Shown in pieces: positions 7,037 to 13,163 of a stretch of DNA of 20,340 nucleotides. Below the pieces are notes generated by a model that was given only the letters and a program-made list of their open reading frames with translations, made no database searches and was not told the origin of the DNA. The position numbers and the translations under genes were made by a program. The first letter of the stretch is position 1; each line of letters starts with the position of its first letter. The stretch spans positions 1 to 20,340 of the forward strand of contig JAEWLJ010000024.1 of assembly GCA_023393455.1 (NCBI GenBank). Direction: 5' to 3'. The stretch is from Methanobacteriota archaeon (GTDB taxonomy: Archaea > Halobacteriota > Methanomicrobia > Methanomicrobiales > Methanoculleaceae).

Positions 7037-7618
7037 ATGGTTCAGCAACCCGTCCTTGCAACCGACCGCCTGCTCCTGCGGCCGTATGCCATGGAAGATG
7101 CCCGTGCGGTGCAGCGGTTCTGTGGGGACTACGCAGTCTCTGCGACGACTCTTCTCCCCTACCCCTACCCGGACGGCCTCGCCGAGGTCTGGATCGCTTC
7201 GCTTAACGAAGGCACCGAACGCGGCGCCGCCGCAGCTTTCGCCGTCACCCTTGCCCGTGATGGGGCGCTCATCGGCGGTGCCCGTCTCCGGATCGAGGCC
7301 GATCACGCCCGCGGCGAACTCGGGTTCTGGATCGCGAAGTCCTGCTGGGGCCAGGGGTATGCCACCGAGGCTGTCGGGGCGCTGATCGGGTATGGGTTCT
7401 CGGCTCTCGGACTGCACCGTATCCATGCCATGCACTTCTCCCGCAACCCTGCCTCCGGCCGGGTGATGGAAAAATGCGGGATGGTGCACGAAGGCCGACT
7501 CCGCGGCCACATCAAAAAATGGGGCGTATACGAGGATGTCGATGTCTGGGCGATTCTGAGCGAGCAGGCCGCTCTCACCCCTCATGCTTTTCTGGTACCG
7601 TCAGGGGTGCCCGTATGA
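7037..7618 (+). CDS. GNAT acetyltransferase, RimJ/RimL-like (paralogue 1)
   Basis: This GNAT-fold acetyl-CoA N-acetyltransferase of about 193 residues belongs to the RimJ/RimL subgroup that acetylates protein N-termini or small amines; the substrate here is unknown. The opening VLATDRLLLRP is the family's first strand. The acetyl-CoA-binding turn is CWGQGYATEA at about 103-112, and SRNPASGRVMEKCGM at about 135-149 is the family's C-terminal signature. The start at 7037 (MVQQPVLATD) aligns exactly with the neighbouring paralogue (MTGQPVLATD) and has a TATA box 26 nt upstream. An ATG at 7031 would add two residues. The C-terminal 15-20 residues exceed the paralogue. Its stop overlaps the next start in ATGA, so the two are translationally coupled. 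Confidence 0.9.
   Translation: MVQQPVLATDRLLLRPYAMEDARAVQRFCGDYAVSATTLLPYPYPDGLAEVWIASLNEGTERGAAAAFAVTLARDGALIGGARLRIEADHARGELGFWIAKSCWGQGYATEAVGALIGYGFSALGLHRIHAMHFSRNPASGRVMEKCGMVHEGRLRGHIKKWGVYEDVDVWAILSEQAALTPHAFLVPSGVPV
7421..7469 (+). repeat. 49-nt identical block, copy 1 (pairs with 8005-8053)
   Basis: The DNA from 7421 to 7469 is identical to 8005-8053, inside the two adjacent acetyltransferase genes. It encodes IHAMHFSRNPASGRVM. Flanking sequence diverges, including at synonymous sites, so the exact identity looks like recent gene conversion. Confidence 0.85.
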
Positions 7619-8166
7619 CCGGACAGCCCGTCCTCGCGACCGACCGCCTGCTCCTGCGGCCGTTCACCCGCGCGGATGCCCCGGAGGTGCAGCGGTTAGC
7701 CGGCGACTATGAGGTCGCATCCCGCGCCCTCGATCTGCCTTATCCCTACCCCGACGGGGTGGCGGAGACCTGGATCGCCTCCCTCGCGCCCGGGTTCGAG
7801 CAGGGGGATCAGATCGTCTACGCCGTCACCCGCCGCGGCGAGCCGGGTCTCGTGGGCGCGGTCGGGCTCGTAGAGATCGACCACAGTCACGGGCGGGCGG
7901 AGCTCGGGTACTGGATCGCGAGACCCTGCTGGGACCGGGGGTATGCCACCGAGGCAGCCCGTGCGGTGATCGGGTACGGGTTCTCGGTCCTCGGGCTGCA
8001 CCGGATCCATGCCATGCACTTCTCCCGCAACCCTGCCTCCGGCCGGGTGATGGCGAAGTGCGGGATGGTGCATGAGGCACACCTCCGGGAGCATGCGAAG
8101 AAGTGGGGGGCCTTTGAAGACATCGACGTCTGGGGGGCTCTTAGCGACGATTGGCGGGGGCGGTGA
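7615..8166 (+). CDS. GNAT acetyltransferase, RimJ/RimL-like (paralogue 2)
   Basis: This 183-residue tandem paralogue of the upstream gene keeps the same domain order: VLATDRLLLRP at 6-16, the acetyl-CoA turn CWDRGYATEA at 105-114 and SRNPASGRVMAKCGM at 137-151. The Gly before the basic or Gln position of the pyrophosphate-binding turn is Asp here (WDRG versus WGQG), which might alter activity. The ATG at 7615 overlaps the TGA of the first gene, with GGGGTG about six bases upstream, so the two form one transcription unit. The substrate is unknown. It converges on the small minus-strand gene at 8173 with a 6-bp gap. Confidence 0.9.
   Translation: MTGQPVLATDRLLLRPFTRADAPEVQRLAGDYEVASRALDLPYPYPDGVAETWIASLAPGFEQGDQIVYAVTRRGEPGLVGAVGLVEIDHSHGRAELGYWIARPCWDRGYATEAARAVIGYGFSVLGLHRIHAMHFSRNPASGRVMAKCGMVHEAHLREHAKKWGAFEDIDVWGALSDDWRGR
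8005..8053 (+). repeat. 49-nt identical block, copy 2 (pairs with 7421-7469)
   Basis: This is the second copy of the identical block, 584 bp downstream of the first and in the same reading frame of the second acetyltransferase. A 25-nt identical stretch also exists near both gene starts, around 7063 and 7639, encoding TDRLLLRP. Confidence 0.85.
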
Positions 8167-8172
8167 GCCGGG

Positions 8173-8382
8173 TTATCGCTCAAAGAAGACTGCGTAGCCC
8201 CGGCGCCCGCCTTCGGTGGCGGTTCTGAGGACGTGGACGTCCTTTCCCCCGCGCTCCATCTTCTGGGCATAGGTCTTTGCGGCCTGCTGGGTCTCATAGA
8301 GCCGGTCGGCGTAGTACTCTCTTCCGTCGATGACCCGTCGCTGTCGTATCCCGATCCAATCGGCCCCCGACTTCCGTTCCAT
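8173..8382 (-). CDS. Small basic protein of unknown function
   Basis: I do not recognise this 69-residue protein. It is rich in Arg, Lys and aromatic residues (RQRRVIDGREYYADRLYET). It has a predicted central helix with many Ala and Gln (QQAAKTYAQKM) and a C-terminal strand (RRGYAVFFER), giving a strand-helix-strand pattern. There is no signal peptide, membrane segment or cysteine, so it is probably cytoplasmic. The ATG at 8382 has no Shine-Dalgarno. A TATA-like AAACTATT on the minus strand ends about 25 nt upstream, which predicts a leaderless message and supports a real gene. It lies between an acetyltransferase (convergent) and a DUF5661 gene transcribed the same way, 66 bp upstream. Confidence 0.7.
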   Translation of the reverse strand: MERKSGADWIGIRQRRVIDGREYYADRLYETQQAAKTYAQKMERGGKDVHVLRTATEGGRRGYAVFFER

Positions 8383-8448
8383 GGGTTATCGTTGCAACAG
8401 AGGGGCAATAGTTTTTGTGCATCGCCTGCCGGAAGCGATCGCCGGACT

Positions 8449-8733
8449 CTAGGGCGCCTGCGCTTTCTGCTTCGCCCAGTAGGCCTCCGCCTCTTCCTCC
8501 ATCTCCTCGAGCCGGTCGTAGTAGTCCGGAAACTCGTTCAGGTGTGCAAGCGCTATCTTTGCCGTCAGGAGGAGGTCATCGTCGGTGACGTTCGTCGCCG
8601 GGTCGCGGAGGCCGTGTTCGAGTTCCACGACCATGCCCCGCCGGAACTGTTCGACGTCGAACCCCTCCCAGGTGACCTTGAGGTGCTCGCCCATCGCCTT
8701 TGCCTCATCCGTGGTTACGTCTCTTCGTGCCAT
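8449..8733 (-). CDS. DUF5661 family protein
   Basis: This 94-residue protein matches my memory of DUF5661: a helix, then FDVEQFRRGMVVELEHG, then TNVTDDDLLLTAKIALAHLNEFPDYYDRLEEMEEEAE. The conserved ELEHG and AHLNEFPDYY motifs are present. Function is unknown; the protein is small, acidic, helical and cytoplasmic. The ATG at 8733 is preferred over the GTG at 8742 because AGGTGATCC lies about four bases before it. A TATA-like CTCATAAC sits about 30 bp upstream on the minus strand. If the transcript starts at the usual distance from that box, the Shine-Dalgarno would be excluded, so the promoter assignment is uncertain. Confidence 0.85.
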   Translation of the reverse strand: MARRDVTTDEAKAMGEHLKVTWEGFDVEQFRRGMVVELEHGLRDPATNVTDDDLLLTAKIALAHLNEFPDYYDRLEEMEEEAEAYWAKQKAQAP

Positions 8734-8839
8734 GTGGATCACCTGGAGGGTGGGTCTTTTGGGTTATGAGCCTGACGGTGGCGTGAGGCGGACGAGCCGG
8801 AGCCTTCACCACGGCGATGCAGACCCCCTCCCCGTCACC

Positions 8840-8852
8840 CGCAACCCTTATC
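8840..8852 (+). promoter_or_regulatory. Promoter box for first KTSC gene
   Basis: CGCAACCCTTATC ends 26 nt before the ATG at 8878. The second KTSC gene has an almost identical 13-mer at exactly the same distance. The interval to the ATG is pyrimidine-rich with no Shine-Dalgarno, so the message should be leaderless. Confidence 0.65.
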
Positions 8853-8877
8853 CCCGCCCCCCCCGTTACTCCCGCCC

Positions 8878-9090
8878 ATGCAGCGCCAGACCGTCGAGTC
8901 CACCAACATCAGATCGGTCGGCTACGACCCGGAAGACGAGGTTCTGGAGGTTGAGTTCCACAGCGGCGGGGTCTATCACTATGTCGGGGTACCGCCCGGC
9001 GTCTACGAAGGAATGCTCCGGGCACGGTCGAAGGGGCGGTATTTCGGCGACTTCATCCGGCTGCGCTACCCCTACGAGAAGATCCGGTGA
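8878..9090 (+). CDS. KTSC-domain protein (copy 1)
   Basis: This 70-residue protein consists of little but a KTSC domain. Visible family features are the SVGYDPEDEVLEVEF strand pair at 13-27, YHYVGVPPGVYEGML at 33-47, the SKG turn at 51-53 and the closing RYPYEKI at 63-69. KTSC is a small fold found as stand-alone proteins and attached to some larger enzymes, reportedly including certain lysyl-tRNA synthetases; a nucleic-acid-related role is suspected but not established. There are no membrane segments. The ATG at 8878 is set by a TATA-like box 26 nt upstream. It is followed by a diverged second copy after 45 bp that carries its own promoter. Confidence 0.92.
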   Translation: MQRQTVESTNIRSVGYDPEDEVLEVEFHSGGVYHYVGVPPGVYEGMLRARSKGRYFGDFIRLRYPYEKIR

Positions 9091-9097
9091 GACCCGC

Positions 9098-9110
9098 CGC
9101 AACCGCTATC
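9098..9110 (+). promoter_or_regulatory. Promoter box for second KTSC gene
   Basis: CGCAACCGCTATC differs from the box at 8840-8852 at two of 13 positions and also ends 26 nt before its ATG (9136). No Shine-Dalgarno intervenes. The match in sequence and spacing indicates that the promoter was duplicated with the gene. Confidence 0.6.
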
Positions 9111-9135
9111 ATCTCTGCCCGCCACAACCCGCCGT

Positions 9136-9366
9136 ATGTCCCGAGAGTCAGCCGGGGGTGTGCGGTCGGTCGGCTACGACCCGACGACGAGGGCGCTCCT
9201 CGTCATCTGCGAGAGCGCCGACGCCTATCGCTATGCCGGCGTTCCAAAAGAGGTCTACGACGCTCTTCTCGCGGCCCCGTGGAGGGGGCAGTTCGTTCGC
9301 GAGTCCATCGAAGGCAGGTACCCGCGGGAGAAGTATCCCTGCATGATGGTGGGGGAGGAGATCTGA
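9136..9366 (+). CDS. KTSC-domain protein (copy 2, diverged)
   Basis: This 76-residue paralogue of the preceding gene keeps RSVGYDPTTRALLVI at 10-24, YRYAGVPKEVYDALL at 31-45 and RYPREKY at 61-67. The conserved SKG turn is replaced by WRG (49-51), and a short CMMVGEEI tail is added. The function is unknown, and loss of the Ser-Lys-Gly turn suggests it may have changed specificity. The start at 9136 is supported by the duplicated promoter. Its TGA stop forms the first bases of a perfect 7-bp hairpin at 9364-9380. Confidence 0.85.
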   Translation: MSRESAGGVRSVGYDPTTRALLVICESADAYRYAGVPKEVYDALLAAPWRGQFVRESIEGRYPREKYPCMMVGEEI

Positions 9367-9407
9367 GGCGAACCGCCTCACCGTGCCTCTGGTATTCCCC
9401 GGATACC
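9364..9407 (+). terminator. Two hairpins after the KTSC genes
   Basis: TGAGGCG at 9364-9370 pairs perfectly with CGCCTCA at 9374-9380 across an AAC loop, and includes the stop codon of the second KTSC gene. A second hairpin follows, GGTAT at 9391-9395 with ATACC at 9403-9407, extendable by a wobble and a C-G pair. No strong T-run follows, so these may protect or process the mRNA 3' end rather than terminate it outright. The second could also be an operator for the ROK gene. Confidence 0.45.
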
Positions 9408-9447
9408 GCGAGTTCTCCTTCGTATCAGCCACCCCGGAGAAAGCAAG

Positions 9448-9506
9448 GTTTATCCCGGTAGTTCGCGTAATCCGAGAAGAAGAGCATCTGCTGCCCTGAG
9501 GAGTGA
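9448..9506 (+). promoter_or_regulatory. Promoter and leader of the ROK operon
   Basis: GTTTATC at 9448-9454 is a TATA-like box that would place the transcript start near 9480. The roughly 32-nt leader carries GAGGAGTGA at 9498-9506, a good Shine-Dalgarno five bases before the ATG at 9512. This operon is therefore predicted to have a leader, unlike most first genes in the window. Confidence 0.5.
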
Positions 9507-9511
9507 CCCCC

Positions 9512-10441
9512 ATGACGACCGTGATTGCCGTTGACCTCGGTGGAACCAACCTGCGCGCCGCCCTGGTCGGCTCGGACGCGACCATACTCGCCTACGGCGC
9601 CGTCCCGACGCCGACGACGGGGCCCTCCGGGGAGGTGATCACTGCCGCGATCGCCGCCCGGGTGGAGGCCCTCCTCGCGTCGCCGGAGGGGGGCGAGGCC
9701 ACGGCCATCGGCGTCGCATCGGCCGGCCCGATAGACCCCGCCCGCGGGTGGGTCGTCGGTTCCCCGAACATGGCGTTTTCGGTCGTGGAGATCGTCGAGC
9801 CGCTCCGGGAGCGGTTCGATCTCCCGGTCTCCCTGGTCAACGACGCCCGGGCCGGCGTCCTCGGTGAACGGTGGGCAGGTGCAGCCCGCGGCTCCGAGAA
9901 CGTCGTCTACATCACCCTCTCGACCGGCATCGGCGGCGGCGCTGTGGTGAACGGCCGTCTCCTCCTCGGGATGAGCGGGAACGCAGGGGAGATCGGGCAT
10001 ATCCCCGTCGATACCCGCTACAACCTCGTCTGCGGGTGTGGGTTTGCCGGCCACTGGGAGGCCTACGCCTCGGCAAAGAACATCCCCGGGTTCTTCGCGG
10101 CGTGGCGGGAGGCGACCGGCGTCCGGGATGGAGCCTTCGACGCCTCTTCCACCCGGGCGATCTTCGAGGCGGCCCGGGCGGAGGACCCGGTCGCCCTCGC
10201 CTTCATGGAGGCGCTCGGGGAGGTGAACGCCCGGGGGGTCTCGACGGTCATCGTCGCATACAACCCCGGTATGATCGTCTTCGACGGGCCGATCGCGCGC
10301 CACTATGGAGATATCGTGCTCCGGCATATGGACCCGTTCATCGACCGCTACCTCGCCCTTCCCCGTCTCGTCGTCTCCGAACTTGCAGGGCAGGCGCCGC
10401 TCCTCGGCGCGGCGGCGTACGTGCTGGAGGCGGGACGGTGA
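9512..10441 (+). CDS. ROK-family sugar kinase, glucokinase candidate
   Basis: This 309-residue ROK kinase phosphorylates a hexose with ATP; glucose is the likeliest substrate but is not proven. The phosphate-1 motif VDLGGTNLRA is at 7-16, the catalytic aspartate is D111 in VNDARAG, and the phosphate-2 motif TLSTGIGGG is at 135-143. The ROK zinc site is partly changed: H163 (EIGH), C174 and C176 (CGCG) are present, but the usual third cysteine is H181 in GHWE. ATG 9512 is chosen over the GTG at 9503 because GGAGTGA lies five bases before it. Its stop overlaps the GTG start of a phosphatase gene (GTGA), which in turn overlaps an IMPACT-family gene, so the three are coupled. Confidence 0.92.
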   Translation: MTTVIAVDLGGTNLRAALVGSDATILAYGAVPTPTTGPSGEVITAAIAARVEALLASPEGGEATAIGVASAGPIDPARGWVVGSPNMAFSVVEIVEPLRERFDLPVSLVNDARAGVLGERWAGAARGSENVVYITLSTGIGGGAVVNGRLLLGMSGNAGEIGHIPVDTRYNLVCGCGFAGHWEAYASAKNIPGFFAAWREATGVRDGAFDASSTRAIFEAARAEDPVALAFMEALGEVNARGVSTVIVAYNPGMIVFDGPIARHYGDIVLRHMDPFIDRYLALPRLVVSELAGQAPLLGAAAYVLEAGR

Positions 10442-10947
10442 TCGAGATCTACCAGAACCTCTACATCGGGACGCAGGAGGACTACGAGGTCGCGGTGGAG
10501 GCGCACGAGACCTGGTGCGTGGTGCACGCCTGCCGGAGCCCCTACCACTGTCTGGCGGTCACCTACTCGCCTCTTGAGACGGTGCCGCCGGATCACCCCG
10601 AATACCTGGTTGCCCGGCGGGGGAACCGGTTGATGCTCAACCTGGTCGATGCGAGGGACCCGGGCGAGATCCCGAAGGAGGCGATCGACGCCGCTCTCGC
10701 CTTCATCGACCGGTGCCTCTCGGGGGGGCGGCAGGTGCTGGTCCACTGCGGGTTCGGGGTCTCCAGGTCGGCGGCGATCGGGCTCCTCTACCTCGCGGCC
10801 TACACCGACGTCCTGCCCACGGAGGGGTTTGCCGAGGCCGAGGAGGCCTACCGCAGAATCTACCCGCCCTACAAACCCGGCCGGGGGATCCGGGGGTTCC
10901 TCGCCGCGCACTGGGATGAGTACGCGAAGAGGCGGGTGACGGCGTGA
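10438..10947 (+). CDS. Dual-specificity protein phosphatase-like protein
   Basis: This 169-residue protein of the cysteine-based dual-specificity phosphatase fold begins with IYQNLYIGT, the usual first strand of the domain. The P-loop HCGFGVSRS is at 103-111, with nucleophile C104 and phosphate-binding R110. The general acid is probably D71 or D74 in LVDARDP. Members dephosphorylate phosphoproteins, but some act on phosphorylated carbohydrates or RNA; the target here is unknown. The start is a GTG at 10438 overlapping the ROK stop in GTGA, with GGAGG seven bases upstream. Its own stop overlaps the next GTG identically. The tight coupling with a sugar kinase makes a regulatory or sugar-phosphate role possible. 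The VVHACRSPYHC segment at 28-38 is unusual for the fold. Confidence 0.88.
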   Translation: MIEIYQNLYIGTQEDYEVAVEAHETWCVVHACRSPYHCLAVTYSPLETVPPDHPEYLVARRGNRLMLNLVDARDPGEIPKEAIDAALAFIDRCLSGGRQVLVHCGFGVSRSAAIGLLYLAAYTDVLPTEGFAEAEEAYRRIYPPYKPGRGIRGFLAAHWDEYAKRRVTA

Positions 10948-11312
10948 CCGCGGAGCCTCTCGGCGCCGCTGCGACCGAGGTCCGGCGATCGCGGTTCTAC
11001 GCGCACCTCTACCGGGTCGAAGGGCCGGAGGATTTCGCGGGGGTCCTCGCCGGCCACCGGGAGGCCTACCCGAAGGCCGCCCACCACTGCGCCGCTCTCC
11101 GGTGCGGTGCCCTCGAGGAGTTCAAGAACGACGGCGAGGTCGGGAGGCCGGGAAGGATCCTCCTTGAGGTGTTGCGCAGGCACGCCCTCGAGAACCACGT
11201 ACTGGTGGTTTCAAGGGTATTCGGGGGCATCCTCCTCGGCCCGGGCAACGTCGGGCGGGCGTTTCGCGACGTCGCGAAGGCGGCGGTCCGCGAGGCGGGG
11301 ACTACCCGCTGA
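10944..11312 (+). CDS. IMPACT/YigZ family protein (UPF0029), single domain
   Basis: This 122-residue protein matches the IMPACT N-terminal/YigZ domain: SRFYAHLYRV at 16-25, AAHHCAALR at 45-53, NDGEVGRPGRILLEVL at about 62-77 and VVSRVFGGILLGPGNVGRAF at about 88-107. Bacterial YigZ carries an additional C-terminal domain of about 80 residues that is absent here. Eukaryotic IMPACT/Yih1 modulates Gcn2 signalling in translation stress; the archaeal role is unknown. The start is a GTG at 10944 overlapping the phosphatase stop, with GGGTGA four bases upstream. Its 3' end overlaps the convergent unknown gene at 11302 by 11 bp. Confidence 0.88.
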   Translation: MTAEPLGAAATEVRRSRFYAHLYRVEGPEDFAGVLAGHREAYPKAAHHCAALRCGALEEFKNDGEVGRPGRILLEVLRRHALENHVLVVSRVFGGILLGPGNVGRAFRDVAKAAVREAGTTR

Positions 11313-11694
11313 CGGGAACCCGGCGTCGGGCGGCGGGGATATCACCGGAGAGGATCGCCGAGACGGGGGCAAAGGCGGCAGTCCGGGCGAGGACCGCCCG
11401 GAGCGCCGCGGCCGGTACCGTGTAGCGCTTACCGGTGACGAGCTTGAAGACGACCGCCTTCCCCGCCCGCGACCGCTCCGCGCGGCCGACCGTATCCCCG
11501 AGAACCGGGCCCCAGTCATCGCGGAGCAGTTCGATTCGGGCCGGGCACCGGTCCCCGAGCGCCTGCTGGAGTTCGCCGACCCTGGCCCCGAACCGCCTGC
11601 CGTCGAGGGAGATCTCGACGATCCGGCAGGGTCTCCCCCACTCGTCGACCGCGGCGCACCTGCTGTTCTGGAGGTAGCCTGCTCTCTCTAGCAT
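11302..11694 (-). CDS. Conserved-looking protein of unknown function
   Basis: I do not recognise this 130-residue protein. It has no signal peptide or membrane segment. Three cysteines lie in the first half (SRCAAVDEWGRPCRIVEI, then GDRCPARIELL), in a pattern not obviously metal-binding. The middle alternates short strands, including KAVVFKLVTGKRYTVP, and ends in a helical, Arg-rich tail. The fold could be a small beta barrel, but that is only an impression. ATG 11694 has a TATA-like CTTTTAAA ending 24 nt upstream and GGGAG one base before the codon, fitting a leaderless message. The gene ends convergently inside the IMPACT gene by 11 bp and is divergent from nothing nearby. Confidence 0.72.
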   Translation of the reverse strand: MLERAGYLQNSRCAAVDEWGRPCRIVEISLDGRRFGARVGELQQALGDRCPARIELLRDDWGPVLGDTVGRAERSRAGKAVVFKLVTGKRYTVPAAALRAVLARTAAFAPVSAILSGDIPAARRRVPVSG

Positions 11695-11717
11695 ACTCCC
11701 GGGGTCGACCGCCGGGG

Positions 11718-11725
11718 TTTAAAAG
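11718..11725 (-). promoter_or_regulatory. TATA-like box for the unknown gene at 11302-11694
   Basis: CTTTTAAA on the minus strand ends 24 nt before the ATG at 11694. The 62-bp region between this gene and the end of the permease gene contains nothing else recognisable. Confidence 0.5.
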
Positions 11726-11756
11726 CCACGCCGCGCGGGGGGTGAAAGTGAGAGGT

Positions 11757-13163
11757 TCAGTAGGTCGGCATCTCCCACGCCTGCCACCTCGTCCGGGCGC
11801 GGGCGAGGAGGAACGCCGCGGGCGCGACGAGGAGGAGGCTCAGTGCCGCGTACGCGGGGTCGATGATCGAGGCGAAGATGAGGAGCAGGAGCGCCGGGCT
11901 TATCGCGAGCAGGTAGCGCAGAAAGACCCCGGCGTGATAGAGCATCACGTTCGGGTGGAGCCCCGTGAGGTAGACCGTCACCGCGAGGGTGTAGGCCGAG
12001 ACCGAGGCGAACGCGGCAAGGGCCGGAAAGAACGTCCCCACCCCGCCGGATGTCGCCGCCGCGAGCATGAGTACACCGAGCGGGAGGAGGTTCAAAAGAG
12101 CGTAGCTCTCCAATTTCGCGTCGATCACCTCCGAGACCTCCACCGGCAGGAAGGTGTAGGAGGAAAAGGAGTCGAACTCGGTCAGCCAGTTGTAGATCGT
12201 GGCCGATATCACCCCGAGCAGAACCGCAAAGACCACCAGTGGATCGATCCCCGGGATGAACTGGATCAGGATCTGAAGGCAGATCCAGACGAGGGCGAGG
12301 GGGAGGAGGAACGAGAAGATCACCTTCCCGGCACCGCCTTCGCTCCGGAGGAGGTCGAGCGCGTCCTTCGCGATGAAGTGCGCGCCGCCGAGGCCGCGGA
12401 GCCTCTCCGCGAGAGGATCGAGACGATTGTTGAACCGTTTCGTCCGGTCGGGGTAATCGACGGTGACGAGGAGGACGGATGCGGCCGCCGGTACCAGGAT
12501 GAGCAGGACCGAGAGCGCGAGCGGTTCGGGGGCGGGGGCGAGGAAGAAGGCGTACGGGGGAAGGAGAGAGGAGACGGTGATCGCCCCGAGGCCGTATGCC
12601 GCGAGTGCGGCAACCGCGAGAGCCGCTGCCGCTGTGGCGAGGAGCGCGGCGGAGCGTGCGTAGAGGGTCGAGAGGAAGCAGACGGCGGAGAGCCCGAGGA
12701 GGAAGGCAAGGGCGAGGGAGACGAACGCGAGGAGCCCCAGGATTGGATCGAGGCTGACGAGGGGCGTCGCCGTGGTGAACCCGGCCGCAAAGGGAAGGAC
12801 GTAGAGCAGGATGTAGTAGACGGTATCCTTCGCGAGAAAGGCGGCGAAGATCCGCCGTTCTGAGACCGGGAGGCTCCGGGAGGCGTAGGCGATGAGGCTT
12901 GCCTGCCCGAACCGCCGGTTCATGAACTCCCGGCCCATGAGACCGAACGACCCCACCATCACGCCCATGAGGAGGAAGAGGGCGTGGACGAGGAGCGCGA
13001 CCACGTCGTACGGGAAGACGTCTGCAAAGATCGGGAGGGTGAGCGACCCGAAGAACGCGAAGATCGCGATGACCGCCGGGAAGAGGGCGAACCCGAGGCT
13101 CCCAAAGACCGTCGAGTGCATCCGCCACTCTTCCTTCATCATAGCGAAGAAGAGGTCAGGCAC
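11757..13163 (-). CDS. ABC-2 type transporter permease, about 12 membrane segments
   Basis: This 468-residue polytopic membrane protein has hydrophobic segments at roughly 20-44, 54-76, 114-132, 140-165, 171-198, 214-235, 281-301, 308-326, 354-370, 378-399, 415-434 and 437-454. A charged cytoplasmic stretch at about 236-280 separates two halves. It lies directly after an ABC ATPase gene and so is the membrane part of an exporter of the ABC-2 class; the substrate is unknown. The likely start is a GTG at 13163, overlapping the ATPase stop by 8 nt and preceded by a GGGGCGAT Shine-Dalgarno-like sequence. ATGs at 13142 and 13139 lack one. The long double-half architecture suggests one polypeptide supplies both membrane halves. 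Confidence 0.85.
   Translation of the reverse strand: MPDLFFAMMKEEWRMHSTVFGSLGFALFPAVIAIFAFFGSLTLPIFADVFPYDVVALLVHALFLLMGVMVGSFGLMGREFMNRRFGQASLIAYASRSLPVSERRIFAAFLAKDTVYYILLYVLPFAAGFTTATPLVSLDPILGLLAFVSLALAFLLGLSAVCFLSTLYARSAALLATAAAALAVAALAAYGLGAITVSSLLPPYAFFLAPAPEPLALSVLLILVPAAASVLLVTVDYPDRTKRFNNRLDPLAERLRGLGGAHFIAKDALDLLRSEGGAGKVIFSFLLPLALVWICLQILIQFIPGIDPLVVFAVLLGVISATIYNWLTEFDSFSSYTFLPVEVSEVIDAKLESYALLNLLPLGVLMLAAATSGGVGTFFPALAAFASVSAYTLAVTVYLTGLHPNVMLYHAGVFLRYLLAISPALLLLIFASIIDPAYAALSLLLVAPAAFLLARARTRWQAWEMPTY

Noticed and set aside
7037..9366. The duplicated acetyltransferase and KTSC genes as a mobile element or toxin-antitoxin locus
   Set aside because: There is no transposase, no terminal inverted repeats and no target duplication, and the proteins do not match known toxin or antitoxin families.
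9425..10327. Minus-strand frame (300 aa) opposite the ROK gene
   Set aside because: It is a shadow of the ROK gene, which has complete motifs and a good Shine-Dalgarno.
9871..10437. Upstream extension of the phosphatase frame back to 9871
   Set aside because: It overlaps the ROK gene out of frame and reads as Arg/Gly-rich noise. The phosphatase fold begins right at the GTG at 10438.
11719..13128. Second minus-strand frame (469 aa) overlapping the permease, and a 373-aa plus-strand frame at 11742-12863
   Set aside because: Only the frame ending at 11757 gives a coherent series of membrane segments. The other frames are Arg/Pro- or Glu/Arg-rich shadows.
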